This document shows, piece by piece, positions 26,126 to 34,527 of a stretch of DNA of 43,120 nucleotides (within the stretch, counting starts at the first letter, position 1; each line of letters opens with the position of its first letter). The stretch lies in assembly GCF_042432905.1 (NCBI RefSeq), contig NZ_JBHLWI010000044.1:1-43120 (forward strand). Direction: 5' to 3'. Both the position numbers and the translations under genes were made by a program. Under the pieces are notes generated by a model, which was given only the letters and a program-made list of their open reading frames with translations, did not search any database and was not told the origin of the DNA. The DNA is from Fontibacter flavus. GTDB lineage: Bacteria; Bacteroidota; Bacteroidia; Cytophagales; Cyclobacteriaceae.

Positions 26126-27022
26126 ATGAGTAAAGAAAAATTAACCTTTGAACAAATTCTCAGTTTAGACCTTCCTAATATTATCCTATATGCCGCACCA
26201 ATCATGATCGGTTTGGTTGCCTTGGAATGGTATTTATCATACAGGCACAAAAAAGACTACTATGATAATAAAGATACCATTGCTGCGACCGTTATCGGCT
26301 TGGTAAATGTTGCCATGAGCGCAGGACTGAAAGTGGCCACATTTGGTATTATTCTGTTTTTTTATAACATGGTTCCCTGGACTATCCCCAATACTTGGTG
26401 GTCTTTCATTTTATGTCTGCTATGGTTGGATTTTTGGAGGTATTGGGCGCATAGAATAGCGCATGAAAACAGGTTTTGGTGGGCTACCCATGTTACGCAC
26501 CATAATTCTGAAAAATACAATTGGTCGGTATCATTCCGCTTGAGTTGGACACAGCATATCAAAATCATTTTCTTTATCCCTGTGGCATTAGCGGGCTTTC
26601 ATCCCGTGATGTTTTTTATAGTTCACCAAATTGCAGTCTTGTACCAGTTTTGGATCCATACCGAATACATTCATAAACTTCCCAAGCCGATTGAGTATAT
26701 ATTTACTACGCCATCCCATCATCGCGTTCACCATGCTTCCAACGAAAAGTATTTGGATAAAAACTATGGTTCAACCTTTATTATATGGGACAGGATGTTC
26801 GGAACATTTATGCATGAGGAAGAAAGGCCGGCGTATGGTTTGACCAAGCAGGTGAATTCCTATAACCCGATTACTTTGAATTTTCACGAATGGACGGATA
26901 TTTTCCGTGATGTGAAGAATTCCAAGTCACTAAAGGAAGCCTACGCGATGGTGTTTTCCAGGCCAAGTGAGCTCGAAAAAGTTAAGGCTAAGTTTAAAGA
27001 AGATGAACAGGTAAAAGTATAA
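26126..27022 (+). CDS. Fatty acid hydroxylase/sterol desaturase family membrane protein
   Basis: A multi-spanning membrane protein of 298 residues with a diiron histidine cluster: HRIAHE (about 112), HVTHHNS (about 124), and THSxxHRVHHASN (about 200-205) near the C-terminus, the standard layout of the sterol desaturase/fatty acid hydroxylase superfamily. Hydrophobic segments are seen at about 20-38, 55-85, 95-110 and 150-175. Bacterial members modify carotenoids, alkylglycerols or fatty acids; substrate cannot be told. ATG 26126 (MSKEKLTFEQ) is preferred to the upstream TTG at 26102. The next gene, an alpha/beta hydrolase, starts 25 bases later, so they may be co-transcribed. Confidence 0.88.
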   Translation: MSKEKLTFEQILSLDLPNIILYAAPIMIGLVALEWYLSYRHKKDYYDNKDTIAATVIGLVNVAMSAGLKVATFGIILFFYNMVPWTIPNTWWSFILCLLWLDFWRYWAHRIAHENRFWWATHVTHHNSEKYNWSVSFRLSWTQHIKIIFFIPVALAGFHPVMFFIVHQIAVLYQFWIHTEYIHKLPKPIEYIFTTPSHHRVHHASNEKYLDKNYGSTFIIWDRMFGTFMHEEERPAYGLTKQVNSYNPITLNFHEWTDIFRDVKNSKSLKEAYAMVFSRPSELEKVKAKFKEDEQVKV

Positions 27023-27047
27023 ATTAACCGAGAATCAACGAAAGCTT

Positions 27048-27986
27048 ATGATGAGAAGAGGCTACATCATTATCATTTTTCTTTTTCTTGGGTTTTCATG
27101 TATCTCTAAAAAGGCCCTTGTGTCCCAAGAAGGCTATGTGGAGGTTAATGGGGGTAGAATCTGGTATGAAGTCTATGGTTCAGGTACCAAACCTCCTGTT
27201 CTCTTGCTTCATGGAGGGCCAGGAGGAACCAGCTTTGGCTTTGAGCCTTTGAAGGAATTGGGATATGATGGGCCCATTATTTTTTGGGATCAATTGGGGT
27301 CTGGAAGGTCAAGTGCCTTGACGGATACCACTTTGATGACTATTGAGAATTATGTAGATCAGGTGGAGCGGCTTCGTGAACATCTAAAATTGGAAGATTT
27401 TGTGCTTTATGGACACTCCTGGGGCACCATGTTGGGAATGGATTATTACCTGAGTTATCCGGATGAAGTTAAAGCCATCATTTTCAGCAGCCCTCTTTTC
27501 AGTACAGATAGCTGGATTGCGGATGCAGATACGCTGATTGCCACTTTGCCGGATTCTATCCAACACATCATCCGACACCATGAGTCCATGGGGACCTATG
27601 AGGACCCGGAATATCAGGAGGCCACCAAATTGTATTACAGCCTATATGTAACCCGTAAGGAAAGACCGAGGGTGGATAGAAGCCACCTCAACCTGGTTTC
27701 CGGATCCAATGTCTATCTATATATGTGGGGGCCCAGTGAATTTACGTCAACGGGAACCTTGAGAAATTATGACCGGCTTGAATACTTGCCTACAATCAAA
27801 GTACCTGTTTTGATGATGACAGGTGAATATGATGAAGCTAGACCAAGTACAGTCCGACATTATGCCTCTATGGTTCCCAATGCCAAATTCGAAGTTATCC
27901 CTGATGCTGCCCATAGTACCCTGAATGACAATAAAAAAGCTACTTTGAAGGTGGTTAGGGAGTTTTTGGAATTGTTAAAAATGTGA
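27048..27986 (+). CDS. Proline iminopeptidase-like alpha/beta hydrolase, lipoprotein
   Basis: A protein of 312 residues (ATG 27048 or 27051). A short signal ends LGFSC (lipobox, Cys at about 18). The family signature of peptidase S33 is complete: LLHGGPGG oxyanion loop (about 54-61), GHSWGTMLG nucleophile elbow with the Ser near 127, TGEYDEA with the acid and PDAAHSTLND with the His at the end. The proline iminopeptidases release N-terminal proline from peptides; some homologues are amidases or esterases. A lipid anchor means it acts outside the cytoplasmic membrane. It follows the fatty acid hydroxylase gene closely. Confidence 0.88.
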   Translation: MMRRGYIIIIFLFLGFSCISKKALVSQEGYVEVNGGRIWYEVYGSGTKPPVLLLHGGPGGTSFGFEPLKELGYDGPIIFWDQLGSGRSSALTDTTLMTIENYVDQVERLREHLKLEDFVLYGHSWGTMLGMDYYLSYPDEVKAIIFSSPLFSTDSWIADADTLIATLPDSIQHIIRHHESMGTYEDPEYQEATKLYYSLYVTRKERPRVDRSHLNLVSGSNVYLYMWGPSEFTSTGTLRNYDRLEYLPTIKVPVLMMTGEYDEARPSTVRHYASMVPNAKFEVIPDAAHSTLNDNKKATLKVVREFLELLKM

Positions 27987-28004
27987 GAAATCAGTTTTAA
28001 AAAT

Positions 28005-28223
28005 ATGAGTAAGAAAGGGAAAAATCAGGCAGAATTCGTAAAGTGGTTTGGTCCACTATTAAATGCTTTAAGGGAGCTTGGTGGATCTGGAAAACCAAGA
28101 GAAGTATCAGAAAAAATTTCCGATGAAAAACTAATTGAAATGTTCAAAAAAGTGGAATTAGGTGTAAAACCCAAAACGGTTTATGAGGTAGATCTGGCAT
28201 TTTTTGAACCCTACGTGAAATGA
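28005..28223 (+). CDS. Small protein with Mrr N-terminal-like winged-helix domain
   Basis: A protein of 72 residues. The sequence FVKWFGPLLNALRELGGSGKPREVSEKI (about residues 12-39) matches the type of winged-helix domain found at the N-terminus of Mrr restriction endonucleases. The following 33 residues (KLIEMFKKVELG...DLAFFEPYVK) do not look like the rest of that domain, and no nuclease domain follows in any frame. It is therefore either a free-standing DNA-binding protein or a remnant. It sits 18 bases after the proline iminopeptidase-like gene, and is flanked on the right by a terminator of the opposite strand. Interesting because a headless Mrr nuclease lies at 1021-1572 of this window. 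Confidence 0.55.
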   Translation: MSKKGKNQAEFVKWFGPLLNALRELGGSGKPREVSEKISDEKLIEMFKKVELGVKPKTVYEVDLAFFEPYVK

Positions 28224-28283
28224 TTTAATGTTTTGGAATTTATTGACTTTTGTAAATTGGCCTAATCGATTAGCGTAATTAAC

Positions 28284-28309
28284 AAAAAATGGGGTATTGC
28301 TACCCCATT
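28284..28309 (-). terminator. Rho-independent terminator of the carboxylesterase gene
   Basis: A perfect 9-bp stem AATGGGGTA (28288-28296) / TACCCCATT (28301-28309) with loop TTGC, followed on the minus strand by a T-run (A-run 28284-28289). It lies 25 bases downstream of the carboxylesterase stop. Confidence 0.85.
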
Positions 28310-28334
28310 CTAAAATCCGCTGCATTAAATCCGA

Positions 28335-29969
28335 TTATTTATTATTCCCATAAAACCGGTCATGGAACTTGTACCGGGCATCGTTTTGGGCTTTGATCTC
28401 TTTGGATGCTGTATCAATTACCATCACAGGGGGGTTTTCCTCATTGGCAGTAGCTTTTGACCATTCCGGAAGTCCTTCACCATTTGGATTGTGTGTTTTG
28501 ATAAAGTTGGCGAAGTACTTGAACATGGTTTCAGAAGCCTTATAATCATCTGCTGTCCAAGCAAATTCTTTGATGCGATCAAGATTACCCATGGCATATT
28601 CAATCTCGGCAGCATGTGGCGCTCCCAAGTCTTTTGGTCTTGGAGGTGTATTTTCTGTTCTTCGGGAGGTACCGCCAGCAAGGCCGGTTTCTAGGCTTTG
28701 GTCAACCAAAGGTGGTCTCAATTTGGCATATAAGTAGCGATATACTGGCTGATCTGAATTTTTGCGGTGGAGGTCAAACCACTTCCAGGTGCTGTAGGAA
28801 ATAAACCTATCACCAGCCAGATCCATCGCAGAATAAGCGACCTGCTCGTCTGTTTCATGGGCATATAACTTCAATACCTCTTCAAAATCATTTGGATAGG
28901 CCTGTTTTACCTTGGTGATAAAGTTTTCTTTGGTATACGGCAGACCCTGCATAAAGGCCATGCCTGGATTTTCCTGGGTATTCCAACCTAACAGCAAAGG
29001 AACTTGCGCCTGTTCTTTGGCATTGAAAATATCAGTTAGAGATTTTGGTATCAAATATCCATCCTGCACCACAGGGAAACCAAATCTTCCAGACTCATTA
29101 TACATTTCATAGAGATCACGTGTAGGAAGTTTTCTGGCTTCTACGATACTTTTGATGCCAAACTTTTCCAAAAATTCCACACCTACTTGTTCCGCCTCTT
29201 TCAAGGGTGTCGGTGCAAGGGCAGTAATACCGGCTCCACTTTCACCTATAGCAGCGGCGATGAGGTTTTTGGAGAGTGGAGAAGCCATCTGATAGCTGAC
29301 GGAAATAGAACCAGCAGATTCTCCGGCGATGGTTACTTTTTTAGGATCTCCACCAAAAGCTGCGATGTTTTCCTGCACCCATTGAAGAGCAAGGGTTTGG
29401 TCCAAAAGCCCGTAATTTCCTGAAGCTTTGTAAGGTGCCTCAGCACTCAATTCAGGATGGGCCAGGAAACCGAATATTCCCAATCTATAATTGATGGTCA
29501 CTACGACAATTCCTTCTTTCGCCATGTTTTCACCATCATAGCGTGGTTCTGAACCATCTCCTGCTACAAATCCTCCACCAAAGAAATAAACTAGAACAGG
29601 TAGATTTTCGGTGTTTCTGGAAGCAGGGGTCCAAACGTTCAGGTAAAGACAATCTTCGCTGACGCCATTGGAGCGTGAGTTCATGTCGCCAAAAACTAAT
29701 CTTTGAATCGGTCTTGGTCCAAATTCCTTCGTTTCTTTGACTCCAGACCAGTTGTCTACAGCTTGTGGTGCTTTCCACCTCAGTTCTCCAATCGGTGGCT
29801 TGGCAAAAGGAATTCCGAAATATTTTTGGATGCCGGTTTTGGTATCGTACAAACCTTCTATCGTCCCGTTTTTGATTTTGGTCTGAACAGGAAAACCATC
29901 TCTGCCCTGAGCAAGGGCAATGGTACAAGAGAAAAGGAAAAGTCCTAAATAAAGAAAGGCTTTGGTCAT
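28335..29969 (-). CDS. Secreted type B carboxylesterase
   Basis: A protein of 544 residues with a cleavable signal (MTKAFLYLGLFLFSCTIALA, then QGRDGF). The fold is the type B carboxylesterase/acetylcholinesterase one: YFGIPFAKPPIGELRW (about 50), SEDCLYLNVWTP (family signature 2, about 105), VYFFGGGFVAGD (oxyanion hole, about 125), and TIAGESAGSISVS with the nucleophile Ser of GESAG (about 212). The acid near 340 (TQENPG) and the His (GAPHAAEIEY, about 445) complete the triad. Esterases of this group hydrolyse a range of carboxylic esters; with a secreted location this is a scavenging enzyme. ATG 29969 begins the signal. Mono-cistronic on the minus strand; a terminator follows the stop. Confidence 0.9.
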   Translation of the reverse strand: MTKAFLYLGLFLFSCTIALAQGRDGFPVQTKIKNGTIEGLYDTKTGIQKYFGIPFAKPPIGELRWKAPQAVDNWSGVKETKEFGPRPIQRLVFGDMNSRSNGVSEDCLYLNVWTPASRNTENLPVLVYFFGGGFVAGDGSEPRYDGENMAKEGIVVVTINYRLGIFGFLAHPELSAEAPYKASGNYGLLDQTLALQWVQENIAAFGGDPKKVTIAGESAGSISVSYQMASPLSKNLIAAAIGESGAGITALAPTPLKEAEQVGVEFLEKFGIKSIVEARKLPTRDLYEMYNESGRFGFPVVQDGYLIPKSLTDIFNAKEQAQVPLLLGWNTQENPGMAFMQGLPYTKENFITKVKQAYPNDFEEVLKLYAHETDEQVAYSAMDLAGDRFISYSTWKWFDLHRKNSDQPVYRYLYAKLRPPLVDQSLETGLAGGTSRRTENTPPRPKDLGAPHAAEIEYAMGNLDRIKEFAWTADDYKASETMFKYFANFIKTHNPNGEGLPEWSKATANEENPPVMVIDTASKEIKAQNDARYKFHDRFYGNNK

Positions 29970-30035
29970 AGAGATAAGAGTTTAAGATGTCATTGTGTGA
30001 TATATACACAATGATAAGAGAATTTATTCTCATTT

Positions 30036-30070
30036 TCAAATAAAGAAAAGGCAGTCTTCCGACCACCTTT
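30036..30070 (-). terminator. Probable terminator downstream of pckG
   Basis: AAAGG (30047-30051) pairs with CCTTT (30066-30070), and GTC (30054-30056) with GAC (30061-30063) across two mismatches, loop TTCC (30057-30060). On the minus strand this is followed by a T-rich stretch. It lies 19 bases past the pckG stop. Confidence 0.5.
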
Positions 30071-30089
30071 TAATATTAGGAGTAATTTG

Positions 30090-31916
30090 TCAATGCCTTT
30101 CAGGAGCTAATCCGATCTTTTCGGGAGATCGCCATAGGGCTGAAAGCAGGAGCTCACGCATAAAAAGGAACTCTTTCGGAATTTTATCATAGGCTTGCTC
30201 AAACAGCTCAGAGTGTTCAAGCAGTTCTTTTTTCCAAGGTTCCCGCTCGATGACCATGATGCTGTCAAAATCTTCTTTGCTGAAGTCTTCCAATCCGTTC
30301 CAGTCCATATCCTTGTATCTAGGTCTCCAACCTATTGGGCATTCTACTGCAGAAATCCGTCCTTTACAACGACCAATGATCCATTTGAGCACACGCATGT
30401 TTTCCCCAAAACCTGGCCAGATAAAATTACCGTCCTTGTCTTTTCGGAACCAGTTGACCCCGAATATTCTTGGGGCATTTTGGAGGTCACGACCAAATTG
30501 CAGCCAATGGTTGAAATAATCTCCCATATGGTAGCCCATGAAAGGCAACATGGCAAATGGGTCTCTTCTTACTTTACCTACTTCTCCAAAAGCAGCCGCT
30601 GTCATTTCCGAACCCATTGTTGCAGCCATGTACACCCCAAAACTCCAATTGAATGCCTGATAAACCAAAGGAACGGCGGTACTCCTACGGCCTCCAAAGA
30701 TGAAAGCCGTAATGGGTACGCCTTCGGGGTTTTCCCATTCGGAATCAATAACAGGATTTTGGTAAGCAGGCGCAGTAAACCTCGAGTTGGGATGGGCGGC
30801 AGGTTTGCCACAGTTTTTGTCATATGGTTTGCCGTGCCAGTCAGTAAGTCCATCCGGCACTTCTTTGGTCATGCCTTCCCACCAGACATCTCCATCCTTG
30901 GTGATGGCGACATTGGTAAAAATCGTATTGGCTTTGATGCTTTCCATGGCACTGGAATTGGTTTTGGAATTCGTTCCAGGTGCTACACCAAAATAACCGG
31001 CTTCGGGATTGATCGCATATAGTTTACCATCTTTGCCCTTATGGATCCAAGCAATGTCATCGCCAATGGTGGTGATTTTCCAGCCTTCCAGTTTTTCGGG
31101 TGGGACCATCATAGCAAAATTGGTTTTGCCACAAGCGCTTGGGAAAGCTGCCGCCACATAGCTTTTTTCCTGCTGTGGACTTTCCACACCCATGATCAGC
31201 ATATGTTCTGCCAACCAGCCCTCGTCTCTTGCCATAGCCGAGGCAATTCTTAGCGCAAAGCATTTTTTCCCCAAAAGCGCATTGCCTCCATATCCACTAC
31301 CGTAAGAAATAATCAGTTTTTCTTCGGGGAAATGGGAAATATATTTTACACTTGGGTTGCATGGCCACTTGACATCATCCTGGTCTTTTTCTAGAGGAGC
31401 ACCTAAGGTGTGGATACATTTTACAAAATTCTCGTCAATATACCCCATTACCGATTTGCCCATTCTGGTCATGATACGCATGTTGATGACGACATATTCA
31501 CTATCTGTGACCTGTACGCCATACCTGGAAAGCGGTGAACCTACCGGACCCATACAAAAAGGAATGATATACATGTTTCGTCCTTTCATACTGCCTTTGG
31601 TCAGGTCATCAAGAATGGTTTTCATCTCATCAGGAGCCATCTAGTTGTTGGTTGGTCCTGCATCTTCTTTCCTCTTGCTGCAGATAAAAGTTCGGTCTTC
31701 CACTCTAGCGACGTCACTGGGATCTGAAAAGCAGGCAAAACTATTGGGGCGCTTTTCAGGATTCAATTTGATAAAAGTGCCTTTTTCTACCAATAACGCG
31801 CAAAGTCGGTCATACTCTTCCTGTGATCCGTCGCACCAGTGAATAGTGTCAGGTTTGAAATGGGCGGTCATACTTTCAACCCAAGTCTTCAATACAGTTT
31901 TGATATTGGCTATCAT
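30090..31916 (-). pseudogene. pckG: Phosphoenolpyruvate carboxykinase (GTP), interrupted by an in-frame amber codon
   Basis: PEP carboxykinase converts oxaloacetate and GTP to phosphoenolpyruvate in gluconeogenesis. The N-terminal 91 residues (31916 down to 31644: IHWCDGSQEEYDRLCALL, FIKLNPEKRPNSF, SKRKEDAGPTNN) and the C-terminal 516 residues (31640 down to 30090) are in one frame, separated only by a TAG at 31643-31641. Together they give 608 codons, the family's normal length. The sense codon expected there is Trp, since the family reads GPTNNW followed by an acidic, basic or Met residue; a single G-to-A change of TGG gives TAG. Downstream motifs are intact: GSGYGGNALLGKKC, FPSACGKTN (catalytic Cys and P-loop) and the GTP-binding C-terminal part. 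The C-terminal part alone could start at ATG 31640 but would lack an essential piece. Confidence 0.85.
31641..31643 (-). other. In-frame amber codon splitting pckG
   Basis: TAG on the minus strand, directly after AAC AAC (Asn-Asn) and directly before ATG GCT CCT, at the position of a conserved Trp in GTP-dependent PEP carboxykinase. No other disruption of the reading frame is visible in the gene. Confidence 0.85.
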
Positions 31917-32143
31917 ACTCTTTATTAATTTGGTTAAAAATGAAATTATCAGCGTTTAGCTTTTATTCCAGGTAAGAAAAAAATCCAATACAGTTGGGAG
32001 AATCCACTGCTTTTTTCTGTGAGCTGGAAGCAATAGCTCAATTTATTCATTTTCCAATAAAAAATAGTGTTTGACCGCTTGATTATTGCCAATTCATTAC
32101 ATGATTTATATCACTAATATGCATATCATCTAAATTGAAAATT

Positions 32144-33307
32144 TTAGCTTTTCCATGAAAAAGCATCAAGCCTAAGGTTTGAGGGTTTTTCGAGCAATTT
32201 TTTGGCAATAGCTTCACCCAAACCAGCGGAGTGTTTAAACCCATGCCCGCTGCAGGCTGAAGCAATCAGCACTTCAGGGAAGTCAGGCATTTCGTCCACC
32301 ACAAAATAGGCATCAGGCGTCACGGTATAAATGCAGACTTTTGACTGAGAAACTTCCTTTTTCAAACCGCTGAATCTTCCTGCGATTTTTTCTTCGAGGA
32401 AATGCTGTTGTTCTTCCAGACTGACCACTCGGGAAAGGGTATCGGGATGGTGTCTTTCCACAAAGGATTCGGAGGCCATCTTGACTGTTTGCCCGTCCAA
32501 TGAAGGAAAACCATAAATAAAATCTTCTGCTCCTTCGCCAAACCCCCACATGTAGACGGGCGTTTTTCCCAACGCATAGGCGTGTTTTTTTACCGGTAGC
32601 CAGTGCAAAACCTGTCGGCAGATTTTAAAATGAGACTTTTCCTGCGGGGGTAAAAAATCCTTGACCCAAGGTCCAGCGCTGATGATCGCCCTTCCTGCTT
32701 CAAATTCTCCCTGATTGGTTTTGATCAGCACTCCACCACTTTGGAGAGGGGCTATTCCAAGCACCTTGGTGTGGGTTTTGATCATCGCTCCATTGTTTTC
32801 GGCCAGTTGAAGTTGGGCGGAAATGGCCAATTCAGGTCGCAAAAATCCCGCACTCGGTTCGTAATAGACAGTTCCGCTTTCTTCCAGGTTGAATTCTGAG
32901 AACCTTTTTTTGAGTTCAATTGAATCAAAAACCTCATGGTCTATTCCTGCCTCCTGTGCAAAATTCACTGTTCTTTTGAAGAAGCCCTCCGATCCATGTT
33001 TGGACCAGCTTTTTCCTCCCGAGTCGAACAAAAGACCTCCGGTGGTGGTCATGATTTCCTTTCCGGTAAGGGTTTCAATTTCTTTCCATATCTCATGGGA
33101 GCGCATGACTACAGGCGTGAAGTCCATCCCTTCGCCAACGGCCAATCGGGTAATACGCGTTTCCCCGTGTGAGGAGCCCATGGTATGCGGAGGAGCAAAC
33201 TGATCGATCCCGAGTATATTTTTACCTGATTTGCTCAGCTGCCATAAGGTGGAGGCACCCAAAGCACCCAATCCAATAACAGCAATATCGAAAACGTTTC
33301 TATTCAT
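32144..33307 (-). CDS. FAD-dependent oxidase of the MTOX/sarcosine oxidase family
   Basis: A protein of 387 residues resembling N-methyl-L-tryptophan oxidase and monomeric sarcosine oxidase, which oxidise secondary amines to aldehydes with production of hydrogen peroxide. The dinucleotide motif is VIGLGALGAST (residues 10-20), followed by GSSHGETRITR (about 44-54), the flavin-contacting segment of this family. CIYTVTPDAYFVVD (about 315) carries a Cys at the position that binds FAD covalently in monomeric sarcosine oxidase, and SACSGHGFKHSAGLGE (about 345) is the C-terminal FAD motif. The substrate is not clear; some homologues oxidise other N-methyl amino acids or pipecolate. It begins 614 bases from the neighbouring minus-strand operon, across a repeat cluster. 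Confidence 0.85.
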   Translation of the reverse strand: MNRNVFDIAVIGLGALGASTLWQLSKSGKNILGIDQFAPPHTMGSSHGETRITRLAVGEGMDFTPVVMRSHEIWKEIETLTGKEIMTTTGGLLFDSGGKSWSKHGSEGFFKRTVNFAQEAGIDHEVFDSIELKKRFSEFNLEESGTVYYEPSAGFLRPELAISAQLQLAENNGAMIKTHTKVLGIAPLQSGGVLIKTNQGEFEAGRAIISAGPWVKDFLPPQEKSHFKICRQVLHWLPVKKHAYALGKTPVYMWGFGEGAEDFIYGFPSLDGQTVKMASESFVERHHPDTLSRVVSLEEQQHFLEEKIAGRFSGLKKEVSQSKVCIYTVTPDAYFVVDEMPDFPEVLIASACSGHGFKHSAGLGEAIAKKLLEKPSNLRLDAFSWKS

Positions 33308-33921
33308 AGGATGTGCCAGTATGCTGGATTTTTACTTATTCTAATGTGATAGATAGAGCACAGATAACACGGATTGAGCAGATGCTTGCAGAATTTTAGT
33401 GTATGTTTTTATAAATAAGTACATCCTTTAATCTGCGACAAACCAAATGACTCGTGCGTATTCTGCGCTCGTGGCATGAATACCGTTGTGAACGTTGCGA
33501 GAAACCTTCAGTCTTTTTTTAATGGATACATTTATCCATACCTCAATTTATCTGCGGCTTTCAGCCTCATTCGATAGGGGTCGCAGAGGATGCTCTATTG
33601 CAATGGATTTCGCCCATTGTTAGGTTATCTGGACCTATTAGGCCCTTCAGGCCTATTCCGAAATCCCACTTAATGAACGCCTTCATGTCCAAAACTTCTC
33701 AATGGTTTAAAATTCCGAAATCTACCTTTCGACTTTCCCTTTCAAAACCTCCCTTCACCTCGGTCCTTCAGACCTCCTTTTTTCTTGGTTTACCGTTCTC
33801 CCCAGGGTTTCACCCTGGGCTATAACAGTGCGGCCCTTCAGGCCTATTCCGAAATCCCGCTTTCGACTTCCTCTCTATTTAATTCCTCATTATTCATTCA
33901 AAATTCTTCATTCATCCCCTC
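33308..33921. repeat. Repeat-rich intergenic region with REP-like hairpin units
   Basis: No gene is supported in these 614 bases. The right half (33600-33870) is built of hairpins sharing a CTTCA loop: GGCC-CTTCA-GGCC at 33641-33653 (extendable to TAGGCC/GGCCTA) and 33832-33844, and GGTC-CTTCA-GACC at 33762-33774. Two units start with a hairpin with a TTC-containing loop, CAATGG/CCATTG (33601-33619) and CCCAGGGT/ACCCTGGG (33801-33819). A perfect 27-bp direct repeat joins the two GGCC hairpins to a tail (33641-33667 and 33832-33858). The tail word TTCCGAAATC occurs three times here (33656, 33713, 33847) and once inside the oxidoreductase-MaoC gene (38068). The left half carries only short words (for example CACAGATAACACGGATTGAG) of the kind seen in decayed Bacteroidota intergenic repeats. 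Confidence 0.8.
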
Positions 33922-34515
33922 CTATTCCGTCCAAGTTTTACCAACCTCACTGTAGTCAATGCACCCTTTGAAAGGTCCGGGAATCGGATCGTAGGCCAGG
34001 TATTCTGTCCCTATTTTTTCAGAGTGAAAATAGCCCAACAAAGCCAGTTCTTTCATCATGCGGTAAAAAGGGAATTCATCTCCGTCAGCAAAATTATAAG
34101 CCCAAAGTGCACCAGGAAGCGCCTCTGATTTTTCTTCAAAATCCCTGATTACTTCGTCTTTTTTGCTGTCTTCAAGTTTGACAAAATCTTTGCCCTGCAT
34201 GGATTTGGCAGAAGAATTGAAAGCGTCAAGTCCAGCGGCAAAGCCTTTTTGGATTTTTTCAGGGAAGGCGGAGGCCAGTATTTTATCGATAAACTCATCT
34301 GTGCCAACATCTATTGCTCCCGGACTTTCTGTTCGTGGCAATATCCTGTCCAACAGTGCGGAGAGGATTTTAGCCTGATCTTCATTGAGAATTTGTGGTG
34401 TCCAGGAAAGCTTTTCTCCAGTTCCACAGGATTGCATCAGCGTAGCTACCGTCGAACCGGTAATGGCATATCCCAATATCATGGCAGTACCTTTTAAGGC
34501 ATCTCTTCTGTTCAT
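33922..34515 (-). CDS. Gluconate 2-dehydrogenase subunit 3-like protein, Tat-exported
   Basis: A protein of 197 residues. The N-terminus MNRRDALKGTAMILGYAITG carries a twin-arginine motif and a hydrophobic stretch; QSC near residue 30 may be a lipobox. The rest matches the small subunit of gluconate 2-dehydrogenase-type membrane flavoenzymes: LNEDQAKILSALLDRILPRTESPGAIDVGTDEFID, then a helical region, then YLAYDPIPGPFKGCIDY near the end. In characterised systems this subunit carries the flavoprotein out of the cell by the Tat system and helps it mature. It starts 12 bases after the GMC oxidoreductase, its expected partner. No cytochrome c subunit gene is nearby. Confidence 0.85.
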   Translation of the reverse strand: MNRRDALKGTAMILGYAITGSTVATLMQSCGTGEKLSWTPQILNEDQAKILSALLDRILPRTESPGAIDVGTDEFIDKILASAFPEKIQKGFAAGLDAFNSSAKSMQGKDFVKLEDSKKDEVIRDFEEKSEALPGALWAYNFADGDEFPFYRMMKELALLGYFHSEKIGTEYLAYDPIPGPFKGCIDYSEVGKTWTE

Positions 34516-34527
34516 GGTCGTTCAGGT

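Noticed and set aside
30195..31022. Plus-strand open frame (275 codons) antisense to pckG
   Set aside because: Shadow of a conserved gene; no family features.
30090..31916. Pyrrolysine or selenocysteine-like recoding at the pckG amber codon
   Set aside because: The position is a structural Trp, the codon is a single-base change from TGG, and there is no sign of recoding elements; no other gene in the window has an internal TAG.
33598..33825. Open frame of 75 codons across the repeat cluster
   Set aside because: It is made of the hairpin repeats themselves, has no homologous look and is not next to a promoter or ribosome binding site.
33308..33921. CRISPR array in the repeat-rich intergenic region
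   Set aside because: The 27-bp repeat occurs only twice, 191 bases apart, with no regularly spaced spacers and no cas gene nearby.
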